A stretch of 64,000 nucleotides of DNA from the NCBI GenBank assembly GCA_943789365.1, contig CALSTV010000001.1, positions 1,178,001 to 1,242,000 of the forward strand, given 5' to 3'. The notes beneath the pieces were generated by a model. That model had not been told where the DNA came from. It worked only from the letters and a program-made list of their open reading frames with translations, and did no database searches. Positions 7,569 through 14,933 of the stretch are shown in pieces. The number at the start of each line of letters is the position of its first letter. Position 1 is the stretch's first letter. The DNA is from an uncultured Flavobacteriaceae bacterium (GTDB lineage: Bacteria > Bacteroidota > Bacteroidia > Flavobacteriales > Flavobacteriaceae). The position numbers and the translations under genes are program-made.

Positions 7569-7919
7569 ATGAAAGGAAGAAAAGTAAATAAAAATATCGT
7601 TGTATTAGATATCCAGCACCAAGTACTAAAAGCAGAAGGTTTAACCCTAAAAGAATTCAAAGAAAAATACCCAGAAGAAGAACAATTCCTCAAAGGACTA
7701 CACCATGTTACCACCACAAAGAAAGCAATCTGCAAAGCTTTAAAAATTGGCATTGATAACGCATGTAGATATAAAAGAAGTTTAGAAATAAAAGGCAAGC
7801 TAGTGGAATCGACAGAAAATTTCTTTTGTGCTATTACAGACCACAAAGCAAAGAAATTAACTACAAATCCCGACAGGTTTGATTTACTGCTAAAAACAAA
7901 TCAACTTAAATTATTTTAA
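7569..7919 (+). CDS. Small element protein, probable DNA-binding
   Basis: A basic 116-residue protein. The central part (HHVTTTKKAICKALKIGIDN followed by ACRYKRSLEIKGKL) looks like a winged-helix or replication-accessory fold. I recall similar proteins between an excisionase-like HTH gene and a Lin1244/Lin1753-type gene on Bacteroidota elements, which is the arrangement here. It starts 6 bases after the HTH gene and ends one base before the next ATG, so translation is coupled. Function unknown; control of element replication or transcription is plausible. Confidence 0.75.
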   Translation: MKGRKVNKNIVVLDIQHQVLKAEGLTLKEFKEKYPEEEQFLKGLHHVTTTKKAICKALKIGIDNACRYKRSLEIKGKLVESTENFFCAITDHKAKKLTTNPDRFDLLLKTNQLKLF

Positions 7920-7920
7920 T

Positions 7921-8280
7921 ATGGTAAAATTAGAAAATCATTGGTTTAAGCACGACATAACAGCTTCAAACGATAACAAAATACAGAAATTAGAATTTAA
8001 ACATGGCTTAATAGGTTATGCTATTTTCTTTAAGCTGGTTGAGGTTTTAATGCTTAACAACGGTAAAATCGAATACGACTTAGATATGTTAGCTTATCAG
8101 ATTAAATGTAAAGACACAAAAGCACTAGAGGCTGTTTTAAAGGACTTTAATCTATTTCAGATAGAAGACAACACAATTAGTAATGATAGAGTCACAAGAC
8201 AACTACAAGGCATTACAGAAAAGTCTGAGAAAGCTCGAAGAAGTGCCCAAGTAAGACATTCAAAAGGTTTCAATGTATAA
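7921..8280 (+). CDS. Lin1244/Lin1753-type (DUF4373) protein, C-terminally truncated
   Basis: A 119-residue protein with the N-terminal domain found in phage and element replication organisers: WFKHDITASNDNKIQKLEFK, then GLIGYAIFFKLVEVLMLNNG and the basic KARRSAQVRHSK. Family members as I know them are usually 200-300 residues, with a basic C-terminal tail. Here a TAA ends the frame after GFNV. The in-frame sequence beyond it (from 8332) still reads MRSHYVRNAIREE, like the tail of full-length members. The protein therefore looks truncated by decay, and the element may have lost independent replication. The DNA-binding N-terminal domain seems intact. Confidence 0.8.
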   Translation: MVKLENHWFKHDITASNDNKIQKLEFKHGLIGYAIFFKLVEVLMLNNGKIEYDLDMLAYQIKCKDTKALEAVLKDFNLFQIEDNTISNDRVTRQLQGITEKSEKARRSAQVRHSKGFNV

Positions 8281-8304
8281 CTCCAATTTAAAAGGATAGA
8301 ACTT

Positions 8305-8331
8305 GGGTAACTTAATAGTTACCCTTTTTTT
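8305..8331 (+). terminator. Rho-independent terminator of the element operon
   Basis: An 8-bp stem gggtaact/agttaccc with a 4-base loop is followed by seven T. It lies 25 bases after the truncated DUF4373 gene. Confidence 0.75.
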
Positions 8332-8565
8332 ATGCGTTCGCATTACGTTCGCAATGCTATAAGAGAAGAATAAATAAGAGAATACTAAAAAATAAAAGAT
8401 AAAATCAGATAAAATAAATTAAATAAGAATTAAATATATCGCCCAAATAATTAACCATTGGACTCTCGGTAAATTAATTTAATTCTTGTACTATACACCT
8501 AAAACCCTTATAAACAAAACTATCCCAACTGACAAAAAAATTAATTAAATAGGTCTATATTAACG
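8332..8565. other. Intergenic, with degenerate tail of the DUF4373 gene
   Basis: Positions 8332-8373 are in frame with the gene that ends at 8280 and encode MRSHYVRNAIREE before TAA. The following AT-rich sequence to 8565 has no gene-like frame and no RNA that I recognise. It separates the rightward core genes from the leftward cargo genes. Confidence 0.45.
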
Positions 8566-9228
8566 CTACCAATCATCATTTGATTTTCCGTTTAAAATAA
8601 ACTCCCGTAAATTGTTTATTGAAGAAGAAGCTCTTTTTTCATACTCATAATAATAAGCATTATTAACAGAATATGCATCTCTAATTGTAAATTCATCATA
8701 ATACTTATCAAATGACTTTAATGCTTTCTTTTCAGAAATTCCAGATTTCATCATTTCCGTTACTGATTCATTTTTATAACTAAGAAAAAGGCTATCTTTT
8801 ACTTTTTGACTAAAATCATCATAATCCAAGGTCATATTAACTAAAAAATTTTTTTCAAAATTCAGCAATGAAGATTTCACATATCCGCCATTTGGAAGTG
8901 AATAACCATCAGTTTGAATTGAATTATAAACATAATCAGATTTAAATTTACCATCTTTAATCGAGATTGTAAAGGTGTGATTACATTGGACCGAATTAAC
9001 CTTTCCTGCTCCTTTAATTATGATTTTATTTTCAGTATCTAACTGTATAACATTTTTTGCTGAATTGTAGTTTAAAGCAACCCATTCTTTTGCTTTTTGG
9101 TAAATATCCGATTTTGACATTCCTTCTGCTTCGCTGACAGATGTAAAACCGTTTCCTTCGGAATTAATCGTCTGTGCAGTTGAAATTAATGACACAAGAA
9201 CGACGATGTAAGTAAGTAATTTTTTCAT
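8566..9228 (-). CDS. Secreted DUF4468-like protein, element cargo
   Basis: A 220-residue protein starting MKKLLTYIVVLVSLISTAQT, a signal peptide cut after about residue 18. The frame extends upstream to 9324, but that part overlaps the neighbouring gene's end and precedes the signal peptide, so ATG 9228 is chosen. Residues 30-120 (SDIYQKAKEWVALNYNSAKN, then IIIKGAGKV and FTISIKDGKFK) fit DUF4468, a domain of unknown function with a TBP-like fold found in exported Bacteroidota proteins. It follows the zinc-ribbon gene by 92 bases on the same strand. Export to the periplasm or outer membrane is likely; the role is unknown. Confidence 0.8.
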   Translation of the reverse strand: MKKLLTYIVVLVSLISTAQTINSEGNGFTSVSEAEGMSKSDIYQKAKEWVALNYNSAKNVIQLDTENKIIIKGAGKVNSVQCNHTFTISIKDGKFKSDYVYNSIQTDGYSLPNGGYVKSSLLNFEKNFLVNMTLDYDDFSQKVKDSLFLSYKNESVTEMMKSGISEKKALKSFDKYYDEFTIRDAYSVNNAYYYEYEKRASSSINNLREFILNGKSNDDW

Positions 9229-9320
9229 AACATGATATTTTATCAAAAATAATATATTTAAATCAAAACTAACTATAAAACAAAATACTATTAATTTAGT
9301 GATTTTATTTAATGACACTA

Positions 9321-10136
9321 TCAAACAGCCTTCAACTCAGACTCTATTAAGGCTTTTAAATCTGTTAAAGTTCTTGATGCAAAATAATCCTCTATTTCCT
9401 TAATCTGGGTTTTGATAGACTCCGTTTTCTTCTTATTACTTTCCTCTATAGCAGTGAAACTTATTACAGGTCTATTTTTATCTATACCAGCAGTTCCTTG
9501 ACTGTAAATAAGGATTTTACCATTACCAGCTAATTCAGAAAAACTATGTTTAAAATCAACAATGGTATTACATTTTTTCAAACAAGTGTTGTATCTAATA
9601 TACTTTTTAGAATCTTCAAAACCCTTAGTAAGCAATTCATCAGATTTAGAACCAGCACTTGCCAATTGGTCGTGAACAACTGAAATCAAAGGATTGAAAT
9701 TATCTGATGCCGTAGACCACATACCACTATTAACTACTTGAAAACTTTCAACATAACCAACAAGATCAATGTCTTTAGGTGTATTTGAATATATCACTAT
9801 ATCTTTCGAAAAAGCTTCAACCAACTTCTTTTTTTCAGCCTCAAAACACTGTTCTCTATTCTTTAGAGTACCTTCTAATACTTTTTTCTCATTTAAATGA
9901 ATATTAACATTGTTACCAATCAAGTAATTATGATACCTTCCATACAAATTTGTAGCTTCAAAATAAACCGTTTCTAAATCTTCTACACACTTTCCACAAT
10001 ACCCACTTTTTATAAAATCATCAGGCAGAAAATCTTTTAACTTTTGATAAAAATCTTGAGAAACCAATTCATTAGGTTTTCCCATTAATGATTTACCAAT
10101 CTTTGCATTACAATTCGGACAGTTTTTATAATTCAT
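9321..10136 (-). CDS. Zinc-ribbon protein with a YbjQ-like middle domain, element cargo
   Basis: A 271-residue cytoplasmic protein. Cys6, Cys9 (CPNC) and Cys47, Cys50 (CGKC) form a probable zinc ribbon. Residues 60-115 are helical and charged. Residues 121-220 (GYVESFQVVNSGMWS to ILIYSQGTAG) have the strand-helix-strand order of YbjQ/DUF74-type domains: an early glycine strand, a long helix, a Cys-containing GADAVV-like strand (KKCNTIVDFKHSF) and a final strand. That match is by pattern only. A helical tail follows. It is the first gene in from attR and is read away from the tRNA, with a promoter at 10171-10201. Function unknown. Confidence 0.75.
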   Translation of the reverse strand: MNYKNCPNCNAKIGKSLMGKPNELVSQDFYQKLKDFLPDDFIKSGYCGKCVEDLETVYFEATNLYGRYHNYLIGNNVNIHLNEKKVLEGTLKNREQCFEAEKKKLVEAFSKDIVIYSNTPKDIDLVGYVESFQVVNSGMWSTASDNFNPLISVVHDQLASAGSKSDELLTKGFEDSKKYIRYNTCLKKCNTIVDFKHSFSELAGNGKILIYSQGTAGIDKNRPVISFTAIEESNKKKTESIKTQIKEIEDYFASRTLTDLKALIESELKAV

Positions 10137-10170
10137 AGCATAACAATTTAAACAAAAAGCATTTTTACTC

Positions 10171-10201
10171 CAAAACTAATTATAAATCGACCTAAAACAA
10201 A
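10171..10201 (-). promoter_or_regulatory. Promoter of the cargo genes
   Basis: Read on the minus strand, TTTG near 10197-10200 and TAGTTTTG at 10178-10171 fit the Bacteroidota consensus TTTG-N19-TAnnTTTG. The box lies 35 bases before the ATG of the zinc-ribbon gene. Confidence 0.55.
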
Positions 10202-10277
10202 GTACTTTTAAATATTTAAACTAATAACTCGAAACCGTAAAACAACTATTACAATACAAAAACCGTACAAATCCCAA

Positions 10278-10340
10278 AACAAAAAAACCTCAACTTTCTG
10301 AAATTCAGATTGTTGAGGTTTTCTTTTGTACCTTGGGCGG
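10278..10340. repeat. attR: right 63-bp direct repeat within the tRNA-Leu end
   Basis: Perfect match to 4879-4941. It covers tRNA-Leu bases 71-82 and the terminator after the gene, so integration left the tRNA intact. The distance between the repeats gives an element of about 5.4 kb. A copy of accgtacaaat lies just inside at 10262-10272. Confidence 0.92.
10281..10322 (-). terminator. Terminator of tRNA-Leu
   Basis: An 11-bp stem (aaaacctcaac/gttgaggtttt) contains a second inner stem ctgaa/ttcag and ends in a T-run on the minus strand. It begins 7 bases after the tRNA and is duplicated in attL. Confidence 0.85.
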
Positions 10341-10410
10341 GAATCGAACCCGCACTCTCGAAAGAACTGGATTTTGAATCCAGCGCGTCTACCAATTCCG
10401 CCACCAAGGC
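10329..10410 (-). tRNA. tRNA-Leu (anticodon CAA)
   Basis: An 82-base tRNA. The acceptor stem GCCTTGG pairs with CCAAGGT (one G-U pair), the anticodon stem CTGGA/TCCAG encloses the loop TTCAAAA with anticodon CAA, and a T-arm GCGGGTTCGATTCCCGC is present. The variable arm is extended, as expected for class II tRNA-Leu. CCA is not encoded. The 3' end is the target site of the 5.4-kb element to its left. A -7 box TACATTTG lies at 10435-10428. Confidence 0.95.
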
Positions 10411-10427
10411 TTTTCGCAATTGGACTG

Positions 10428-10455
10428 CAAATGTATAAAAAAAATTGAAATCCAA
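10428..10455 (-). promoter_or_regulatory. tRNA-Leu promoter
   Basis: On the minus strand, TTG at 10455-10453 and TACATTTG at 10435-10428 match the Bacteroidota promoter pattern with 17 bases between. The -7 box ends 18 bases before the tRNA 5' end. Confidence 0.6.
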
Positions 10456-10550
10456 GCATATTTCTTAAAAAATATACGGCAATAGATAAAATAATTTCTA
10501 TTTTTGCACACTCAAATAACAACGAGTATTAACATATCTATTTTACACCT

Positions 10551-11492
10551 ATGTCTACCAGCAAATTAGCACCAAAAGTATTTGCCTGCTCCCAAAGTTT
10601 TGAATTGGCAGAAAGTATTGCCAAACATTACGGAACTGAGTTAGGAAAGATAAACATCTCAAGATTTAGCGACGGAGAATTCCAACCTGCTTTTGAAGAA
10701 TCGGTGCGTGGAAGACGTGTATTTATTATAGGCTCAACGTTTCCTAATTCAGACAACCTGATGGAAATGTTATTAATATTAGATGCTGCCAAAAGAGCTT
10801 CTGCAAGACATATTACTGCTGTAATGCCTTATTTTGGTTGGGCACGTCAGGATCGTAAAGACCGACCACGTGTGGCTATTGGTGCAAAATTGGTTGCCAA
10901 TTTATTACAAACAGCTGGTGCTACAAGAATTATGACGATGGACTTGCACGCAGATCAAATTCAAGGGTTCTTTGAAAAACCAGTAGATCACCTATTTGGC
11001 TCTACTATTTTTATGCCGTATATCAAAAGTTTAGGTTTGGACAATATCACCATGGCATCGCCAGATATGGGAGGTTCAAAAAGAGCATATGCCTATTCTA
11101 AACACCTACAGAGTGAAGTTGTTATCTGCTACAAACAACGTTTAAAAGCAAACGTTATTGACACTATGGAGTTGATTGGTCAGGTAGAAGGAAAACATGT
11201 GATCTTGGTTGATGATATGATCGATACTGGAGGTACCTTAGTAAAAGCTGCCGATGTTATGATGGAAAGAGGTGCATTAAGTGTACGTGCCATCATCACA
11301 CACCCTTTATTATCAGGGAATGCTTATGAAAAAATAGAGAACTCAAGACTGCTAGAATTGATTGTTTCCGATTCTATTCCATTGAGAAAGAAGAGTTCTA
11401 AAATAAAAGTTGTAACTTGCGCGCCCTTATTCGCCGATATCATGCATAAGGTACAGGATAACAAGTCGATAAGTGATCAATTTATAATCTAA
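10551..11492 (+). CDS. prs: Ribose-phosphate pyrophosphokinase
   Basis: A 313-residue cytoplasmic enzyme that makes PRPP from ribose 5-phosphate and ATP, feeding purine, pyrimidine, histidine and NAD synthesis. Visible signatures: RFSDGEFQP near residue 42, [16 protein letters not shown] near 95-110, the metal-binding [12 protein letters not shown] near 130 and the PRPP loop [10 protein letters not shown] near 220-229. Length and ends are standard. It begins just after tRNA-Leu on the opposite strand, with a TATTTTTG box at 10499-10506, and is followed after 25 bases by rplY, the same pairing found in many bacteria. Confidence 0.97.
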   Translation: MSTSKLAPKVFACSQSFELAESIAKHYGTELGKINISRFSDGEFQPAFEESVRGRRVFIIGSTFPNSDNLMEMLLILDAAKRASARHITAVMPYFGWARQDRKDRPRVAIGAKLVANLLQTAGATRIMTMDLHADQIQGFFEKPVDHLFGSTIFMPYIKSLGLDNITMASPDMGGSKRAYAYSKHLQSEVVICYKQRLKANVIDTMELIGQVEGKHVILVDDMIDTGGTLVKAADVMMERGALSVRAIITHPLLSGNAYEKIENSRLLELIVSDSIPLRKKSSKIKVVTCAPLFADIMHKVQDNKSISDQFII

Positions 11493-11517
11493 GAGAATAC
11501 TAATAAATATATATATA

Positions 11518-12132
11518 ATGAAATCTATTACAATCAAAGGATCGAAAAGAGAAAGCGTAGGAAAAGCTGCTACTAAAGCACTACGTAATGCTGAGAAGGT
11601 ACCTTGCGTATTATACGGAGGAGAAAATGCCATTCATTTTTCAGCTGAAGAGAAAGCTTTTAAAAACTTGGTATACACTCCAAATGTATATACTGCAACG
11701 ATTGAACTTGACGGAGAAAAGTTTACTTCTATCCTACAAGACATCCAATTTCACCCAGTTACTGACAAAATCTTACACATTGATTTCTATCAATTGTTCG
11801 ACGATAAAGCAGTGACTATGGAAATTCCAGTTAAATTGACAGGAAACTCTCCAGGGGTACAGATTGGTGGATCTTTGCGTTTCCCAAAACGTAAACTAAG
11901 AATCAAAGCTTTGCCAGCGAACTTACCAGATACTATTGAAGCAAGCATTGCTGCATTAGAGATCGGGGATAAAATATTCGTTCGCGAATTGGAGATTCCT
12001 AACTGTGAAATTTTACACCCAGAGAACACAGTGGTTGCTCAGGTGAGAATGTCGCGTGCTGCTGTAGACCCTACTGAAGAAGAAGCTGTTGAAGGAGAAG
12101 AAGCTGCAACTGAAGAAGCTGCTGCTGAATAA
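11518..12132 (+). CDS. rplY: 50S ribosomal protein L25/general stress protein Ctc
   Basis: A 204-residue long-form (Ctc/TL5-type) L25 that binds 5S rRNA. Residues 1-95 are the L25 beta-barrel domain ([20 protein letters not shown] near the start, then VPCVLYGGE). Residues 96-180 are the TL5 C-terminal domain, and the tail is a Glu- and Ala-rich run ([18 protein letters not shown]). It lies 25 bases after prs and is probably co-transcribed with it. The acidic tail is common in Bacteroidota L25 proteins. Confidence 0.96.
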   Translation: MKSITIKGSKRESVGKAATKALRNAEKVPCVLYGGENAIHFSAEEKAFKNLVYTPNVYTATIELDGEKFTSILQDIQFHPVTDKILHIDFYQLFDDKAVTMEIPVKLTGNSPGVQIGGSLRFPKRKLRIKALPANLPDTIEASIAALEIGDKIFVRELEIPNCEILHPENTVVAQVRMSRAAVDPTEEEAVEGEEAATEEAAAE

Positions 12133-12150
12133 GCTCAAACAAACGATTAT

Positions 12151-12189
12151 AAAGGTTCATTTTGACACATGTCGAAATGAACCTTTTTT
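12151..12189 (+). terminator. Terminator after prs-rplY
   Basis: A stem aaaggttcattt/aaatgaaccttt encloses a loop of about 12 bases and is followed by a T-run, 19 bases after the rplY stop. Confidence 0.8.
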
Positions 12190-12190
12190 T

Positions 12191-12225
12191 TTGACAGTAC
12201 TTATACAATGACTTTTGTATTTTTG
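12191..12225 (+). promoter_or_regulatory. Promoter before pth
   Basis: TTG at 12191-12193 and TATTTTTG at 12218-12225 fit the Bacteroidota pattern, with slightly long spacing (24 bases). The -7 box ends 23 bases before the ATG. Confidence 0.45.
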
Positions 12226-12248
12226 TCATCACTATACAGATTTGTTTT

Positions 12249-12824
12249 ATGAAAAAATTCTTAATTGTCGGACTGGGAAATATAGGCGCCGAATACGAAA
12301 ATACCCGTCACAATATCGGTTTTAAAATTTTGGACACTTTGGCCGATGAGCAAAAGGTTCGCTTTGAAACAGATAAACTCGGAGACTTGGCTAGCTTCCG
12401 ATTTAAAGGACGTACCTTTATACTACTCAAACCTTCCACCTACATGAATCTAAGTGGTAAGGCTGTGAAGTACTGGATGGACAAGGAAAAAATTGCCCTA
12501 GAAAACATTTTAGTCATTTCTGATGATTTGAATTTGGACTTTGGAACTTTTCGCTTAAAAGCAAAAGGAAGCCCAGGTGGACACAATGGACTCAAAGACA
12601 TCAATGCAAAATTAAACAATCAGAGCTACCCACGCTTTCGCTTTGGTGTAAGCGCTAATTTTTCAACAGGCAGACAATCGAATTATGTATTGGGAGAATG
12701 GTCCAAGGAGGAAAATCGTTACTTGCCAGAGTTGTTATTTAAAGGCGCCAATCTTGTCAAAGCTTTTGGAACCGAAGGTATTGGCAACACTATGAATAAA
12801 TTTAATGGCCCCTTAGAAGCATAG
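12249..12824 (+). CDS. pth: Peptidyl-tRNA hydrolase
   Basis: A 191-residue enzyme that cleaves peptidyl-tRNA released by stalled ribosomes. Signatures: the opening LIVGLGNIGAEYENTRHNIG with the catalytic His at about 21, KPSTYMNLSG near 60 with the substrate-binding Asn, DDLNLDFG near 95 and GSPGGHNGLKDI near 110. Length and order are standard. It is a single gene with its own promoter after the rplY terminator, and converges with an RNA methyltransferase gene whose end is 15 bases away. Confidence 0.97.
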   Translation: MKKFLIVGLGNIGAEYENTRHNIGFKILDTLADEQKVRFETDKLGDLASFRFKGRTFILLKPSTYMNLSGKAVKYWMDKEKIALENILVISDDLNLDFGTFRLKAKGSPGGHNGLKDINAKLNNQSYPRFRFGVSANFSTGRQSNYVLGEWSKEENRYLPELLFKGANLVKAFGTEGIGNTMNKFNGPLEA

Positions 12825-12839
12825 CTATAAACGCAGTAC

Positions 12840-13370
12840 TTATAATTTCAATTGCTGAAGAAAAGACCAGAGTACAATACCGGTAGTCACAGATATGTTT
12901 AATGAATGTTTGGTGCCAAATTGAGGGATCTCAATACAAGCATCTGAAGCACTCACCACTTCTTGTTGTACTCCTTTCACTTCATTTCCCATGACAATTG
13001 CATAGCGTTTGTCTTTTAAAATCTCAAAATCCTGAAGCAAGGTTGCATTGTCAGCTTGTTCAATAGAAGCGACTGCAACCCCTTCCTTTTGTAGCTTTTT
13101 TACAAGTGTCAGGGTGTCTTCAACATATTCCCATGCCACTGTATCTGTTGCACCCAAAGCCGTTTTGTGAATGTCTTTGTTAGGTGGGGTAGCTGTAATT
13201 CCACAGAGGTAAATTTTCTCCACCACAAAAGCATCACTGGTTCTAAACACAGAACCAATATTGTTCAAACTTCTAATGTTATCGAGAATTACAATTAAGG
13301 GAATTTTTTCTACTTCCTTAAATTCAGAAACTTCCAATCTCCCTAATTCACTGTTTTTTAATTTTCGCAT
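12840..13370 (-). CDS. TrmH/SpoU-family RNA 2'-O-methyltransferase
   Basis: A 176-residue SPOUT enzyme, expected to transfer a methyl group from SAM to a ribose 2'-OH of tRNA or rRNA. Motif 1 is LDNIRSLNNIGSVFRTSDAF near residues 30-50, motif 2 is YAIVMGNEVKGV near 128, and motif 3 is IPQFGTKHSLNISVTTGIVL near 150-168 with the family Asn-x-Ser. It has only the catalytic domain, without the extra RNA-binding domain of longer SpoU proteins. The exact target base cannot be read from sequence. It starts 133 bases from the divergent phosphatase gene. Confidence 0.92.
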   Translation of the reverse strand: MRKLKNSELGRLEVSEFKEVEKIPLIVILDNIRSLNNIGSVFRTSDAFVVEKIYLCGITATPPNKDIHKTALGATDTVAWEYVEDTLTLVKKLQKEGVAVASIEQADNATLLQDFEILKDKRYAIVMGNEVKGVQQEVVSASDACIEIPQFGTKHSLNISVTTGIVLWSFLQQLKL

Positions 13371-13503
13371 GTCGCTTATTTATCCACATCAAAATTAATG
13401 CGAATTCTGAAGCTTGACAAATTTTTACGATAAGAATTAAACTCAAGTGTTTTTTTAAAATCTATATTGGTATTCAATAGAATTCTATTAGCTTTGACAT
13501 TGT

Positions 13504-14241
13504 ATGAACACAACACCAAGAACTTTTGTCATTGGAGACATTCATGGCGCTTTAAAAGCTTTGACACAGGTATTAGAACGTGCCAATGTTACACAAAAAG
13601 ACACCTTAATTTTCTTAGGTGATTACGTAGATGGTTGGAGTCAATCTCCCGAGGTAATTAACTTTTTAATTCAATTAAAAGAAACGCACCATTGTATTTT
13701 TATGAGAGGTAACCATGACGACCTTTGTTATCGCTGGTTGAAATACGAAGAGTGCAATGACACATGGCTCATGCACGGTGGACAAGCTACCGTTAACGCA
13801 TACGCAAATGTCCCCCTAAACTTGAGAAATATTCATATCCACTTTTTAGAAAACCTTCAAAATTATTATATCGATTCTCAAAACCGGTTATTTATTCATG
13901 CCGGATTCACAAATCACAACGGAGTGGAAAAAGAATATTTTGAAAAAATGTTTTATTGGGATCGTTCTCTATGGGAACTCGTTTTGGCAATGGACCCTAC
14001 ACTTCATAGAGAAAGCAAGTTTTACCCCAAACGATTAACGCACTATTCTGAAATTTATATTGGACATACTTCCCTAACTAGAATAGGCGAAAGCACCCCT
14101 AAAAACGCTGCTAATGTATGGAATATTGACACTGGTGCTGCGCACAAAAACCCTTTGACTATCTTAAACGTAGACTCGAAAGCGTTTTGGCAAAGTGACC
14201 CGGTCCATCTATTGTATCCAAACGAAAAAGGAAGAAACTAA
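13504..14241 (+). CDS. Metallophosphoesterase, Ser/Thr-phosphatase type
   Basis: A 245-residue soluble calcineurin-like phosphoesterase. The metal-binding motifs are present in order: GDIHG near residue 12, GDYVDG near 40, GNHDD near 73, FIHAGF near 130 and IGHTSLT near 192. This arrangement matches bacterial PPP-type phosphatases (PrpA/PrpB and ApaH-like groups). The substrate (phosphoprotein or dinucleoside polyphosphate) cannot be decided. It is a single gene, and the 254 bases after it hold no recognised gene. Confidence 0.9.
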   Translation: MNTTPRTFVIGDIHGALKALTQVLERANVTQKDTLIFLGDYVDGWSQSPEVINFLIQLKETHHCIFMRGNHDDLCYRWLKYEECNDTWLMHGGQATVNAYANVPLNLRNIHIHFLENLQNYYIDSQNRLFIHAGFTNHNGVEKEYFEKMFYWDRSLWELVLAMDPTLHRESKFYPKRLTHYSEIYIGHTSLTRIGESTPKNAANVWNIDTGAAHKNPLTILNVDSKAFWQSDPVHLLYPNEKGRN

Positions 14242-14495
14242 ACGAATTCATGTGTATAAAATAATGTCCATACCATTGGTTCCTAAAACCGTGTCAATTA
14301 TTGTCTATACAATTTACTTCCTCCAAAACCTACTCTTATTTTAAGGATAAACTTTTATTTTTCGTATATTGTGGTTCCCTAAAATGTTGCTTACTATTCA
14401 GTAACGTTATAATACGGCACTTTATGTTGAAGTTTTATGACGATTGTAATTGAGAATACCCCTCAAATTAAGTGTGAATTGTAAAATATTAGAAT
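14242..14495. other. Intergenic region, nothing recognised
   Basis: Between the phosphatase stop and the small membrane-protein gene. No clear hairpin with a T-run, no RNA gene and no protein-like frame was seen. Confidence 0.4.
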
Positions 14496-14666
14496 ATGAA
14501 TATTCCGTTTTTAAAAAAAGTAACAGAGAATCATATAGCAGTATTGGTAACCTTTGTTTTATTGTTTCTGCTTGTTTTGTTAAAATTTCAAGAAAACAGA
14601 ACTTTTAATGAAATAACTGATTCGACTGAGCAGAGTTTAGTCACTGCTGTGGAACACCCAAAATAA
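14496..14666 (+). CDS. Small single-pass membrane protein, 56 residues
   Basis: Starts MNIPFLKKVTENH, followed by one strong membrane helix (about residues 14-33, IAVLVTFVLLFLLVLLKF), then a polar acidic tail to HPK. The positive N-terminus and clean helix make it more credible than a chance frame. It lies alone upstream of the leucine genes, about 268 bases before leuC. No family recognised. It is not an obvious leader peptide for leucine attenuation: its Leu codons lie in the membrane helix and are too far from leuC. Confidence 0.45.
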   Translation: MNIPFLKKVTENHIAVLVTFVLLFLLVLLKFQENRTFNEITDSTEQSLVTAVEHPK

Positions 14667-14933
14667 GTAATCTTCTATCTTTGATTCATACCAGACAGAA
14701 TTGACAATTTTGTTTACTTAAATGTGAACAGAAGTTATACTGTCGAGAAACAACTACTTTACAAGTGTAGCCGTCGTAATAATAAAAGCTTTATCTTTCT
14801 ACTAAACAGACTCTTACACGTTTAAAAAAAAAGACTGAACACAGTAAAGAAGTTCTAAAAACACTAGTTTTTTATACTGAATTCAACTATTTTTGTCGAC
14901 TGATTAAATACTAAATAATTAAATCGCAAAGAA
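14667..14933. other. leuC upstream region
   Basis: 267 bases before leuC. A -7 box TATTTTTG lies at 14888-14895, about 40 bases before the leuC ATG. I looked for a Leu-rich leader peptide followed by a terminator hairpin and for a T-box-like fold, and saw neither. Confidence 0.45.

Noticed and set aside
2619-10340. CRISPR array or known restriction-modification, CBASS, retron or toxin-antitoxin operon in the accessory region
   Set aside because: No spaced repeat array, nuclease, helicase, cyclase or reverse-transcriptase motif was seen.
10208-10522. Open frames over tRNA-Leu on the minus strand
   Set aside because: They translate the tRNA and its terminator; the tRNA fold is clear.
14667-14933. 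Leucine attenuator or T-box before leuC
   Set aside because: No Leu-codon run followed by a terminator hairpin and no T-box-like conserved element could be found by eye.
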